Shown: positions 63,058 to 64,000 of the stretch, in pieces
How positions within the stretch are numbered: position 1 is the stretch's first letter
Layout of the letters: every line of letters begins with the position of its first letter
DNA from: JAGOMX01 sp041738135
GTDB lineage: Bacteria > Pseudomonadota > Alphaproteobacteria > JAGOMX01
Assembly (NCBI GenBank): GCA_041738135.1
Contig: JBGSQK010000017.1
Span: 23,021-87,020 of the forward strand
Direction: 5' to 3'
DNA: 64,000 nt
The notes under the pieces: generated by a model
The model's database searches: none
Told to the model about the DNA's origin: nothing
What the model saw: the letters and a program-made list of their open reading frames with translations, nothing else
Translations under genes and position numbers: made by a program

Positions 63058-63823
63058 ATATCCCACGTATTCGGGGGTTACTTTACACCCTGCAGAATGC
63101 TTCGAGCCCATGCGCAAAGCCGGCAAGTTAGCCGCGCAAGTGCTGGACTTTATCGAACCATTTGTCAAGCCAGGTGTAACCACGGAAGAGCTCAACACCT
63201 TGTGCCATAACTTCATCATTGAGCAAGGAGCTATTCCTGCCCCCTTGAATTACAGAGGGTTTCCCAAATCCATCTGCACATCCATCAATCATGTGGTCTG
63301 CCACGGAATACCCGGCGACAAGGTCTTGCAAGAAGGGGACATCGTCAATATCGACGTAACAGTCATCTTGGACGGTTGGTTTGGCGATACCAGTCGCATG
63401 TATAATGTGGGTAAAGTCGGCATCAAGGCACAAAAGCTAATCGATGCTACCTATGAATCCTTAATGCGAGCCATTGAAATCGTTAAGCCTGGCGTGACAC
63501 TCGGTGACATTGGCCACGCCATCCAAAGCTATGTGGAGCCTAAAGGCTACTCCGTTGTCCGTGACTTTTGCGGTCATGGCATCGGCCGCATATTTCATTC
63601 AGAGCCCGAAGTCGTCCATTATGGCCGACCAGGACAAGGGCTGGAACTGAAAGAAGGTATGTTTTTCACAATCGAACCCATGATCAATGCAGGCCGATAT
63701 GAAGTGAAAGTCTTAAGCGACGGCTGGACAGCCGTAACAAGGGATAAATCCTTATCCGCACAGTTTGAACACACCATCGGCGTGACTGCAACGGGGCATG
63801 AGATATTTACAGTGTCAAAGTGA
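63038..63823 (+). CDS. map: type I methionine aminopeptidase
   Basis: 261 residues. It removes the initiator Met. The metal ligands fall in GDIVNIDVTVILDGWFGDTS (two Asp), HGIGRIFHSEP (His), FFTIEPM (Glu) and the final QFEHTIGVT (Glu). The start at 63038 is chosen because it gives the usual MQNQ-type start and avoids 17 unlikely residues. It overlaps the zinc-finger gene by 20 nt, so the two are cotranscribed. Confidence 0.97.
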   Translation: MQNQAIKYPTYSGVTLHPAECFEPMRKAGKLAAQVLDFIEPFVKPGVTTEELNTLCHNFIIEQGAIPAPLNYRGFPKSICTSINHVVCHGIPGDKVLQEGDIVNIDVTVILDGWFGDTSRMYNVGKVGIKAQKLIDATYESLMRAIEIVKPGVTLGDIGHAIQSYVEPKGYSVVRDFCGHGIGRIFHSEPEVVHYGRPGQGLELKEGMFFTIEPMINAGRYEVKVLSDGWTAVTRDKSLSAQFEHTIGVTATGHEIFTVSK

Positions 63824-63861
63824 TCACCCTTATGGCAAGTTTAAAAAAGGTGAGTATTTAT

Positions 63862-64000
63862 GTAAGCGGTAAAACAACCCCACCCCTGCGGTATAAATTT
63901 AGCTTGCTACCGCTGCAGACCCCTTATTCAGGGCGGGTTTGAAGTTGAACGGCAGCAGCTGGCTTAAATCTTTCGTCGTATGAATATTTTCTAACGCATG
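63862..64000 (-). mobile_element. end of an IS66-family insertion sequence (runs off the window)
   Basis: The sequence from 63862 starts GTAAGCGGTAAAACAACCCC. GTAAGCG is the usual start of IS66-family terminal inverted repeats. The transposase stop codon lies 37 nt inside. The 8 nt before the end, GTATTTAT (63854-63861), would be the target duplication. The element begins 38 nt after the map stop. Confidence 0.75.
63899..64000 (-). CDS. IS66-family transposase, C-terminal end (partial)
   Basis: An open minus-strand frame from the window edge ends at the TAA at 63899-63901, giving 33 residues (HALENIHTTKDLSQLLPFNF and so on). IS66 transposases end with a segment of the form R-I-x-E-L-L-P-W-N-W, which DLSQLLPFNF matches. 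The nearby terminal repeat supports the call. Confidence 0.7.
   Translation of the reverse strand, partial: HALENIHTTKDLSQLLPFNFKPALNKGSAAVAS

Overview
The window looks like a chromosomal segment of a host-associated alphaproteobacterium. The run fabD-fabG-acpP-fabF-mltG, hslV-hslU with a 1-nt overlap, an HslV with a short propeptide, the ccmCDEF-ccmH run and the CHCC zinc-finger gene fused by overlap to map all fit that class. Signs of a life close to eukaryotes are an F-box plus leucine-rich-repeat protein with a signal peptide (12490-14004), a methyltransferase carrying a signal peptide (3902-4837) and a large block of exported proteins of unknown function. Genus cannot be fixed from the sequence; an amoeba- or protist-associated lineage (Holosporales-like) is an inference. 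The cell makes its own lysine/mDAP (dapDE), keeps a flagellar motor (motAB) and c-type cytochromes, so it is not strongly reduced.

Layout. 1-5266: a possible SDR tail, a LysR regulator, a tiny Ala-rich exported peptide with its own promoter and terminator, two methyltransferases (one exported), an alpha/beta hydrolase and an unknown. 5267-9759: fatty-acid synthesis operon ending in mltG. 9760-12489: a palindromic repeat, then a DHA2-type drug exporter and GntR/FCD regulator operon behind a near-perfect operator. 12490-20784: F-box/LRR protein, HPPD, accBC, an abbreviated chemoreceptor-like sensor and a CopB-type P-ATPase. 20918-28621: tRNA-Leu, hslVU, a HIT protein, a membrane EAL phosphodiesterase and the ccm operon, including a 46-residue ccmD.

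28863-38196 is the most unusual part: nine same-strand genes that all start with signal peptides. Cys-rich members (8, 6, 18, 18 and 20 cysteines, many in CX3C pairs) are mixed with Cys-free, Ala/Glu/Lys-rich coiled-coil members. At least two pairs are tandem paralogues. Every intergenic gap longer than about 95 nt inside the block carries TTAA-N7-TTAA (three exact, one with 7 of 8 matches), the CtrA consensus. This suggests a cell-cycle- or motility-linked exported protein system. I could not match these proteins to any known family.

38262-48754: dapE-dapD-pgk, motAB, an outer-membrane barrel, a repeat-bearing exported protein, suhB and efp. 49001-56713: tRNA-Ser, an RND pump with its adaptor, carbonic anhydrase, an L,D-transpeptidase, a VOC protein, a 34-bp perfect palindrome, another exported Cys/Ala-rich protein and a fragment resembling an iron permease. 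56714-64000: Kup, a membrane protein, TypA/BipA, AmpG, the zinc-finger gene, map, and the end of an IS66-family element running off the window.

All calls come from reading motifs and layout by eye. No database search was run.
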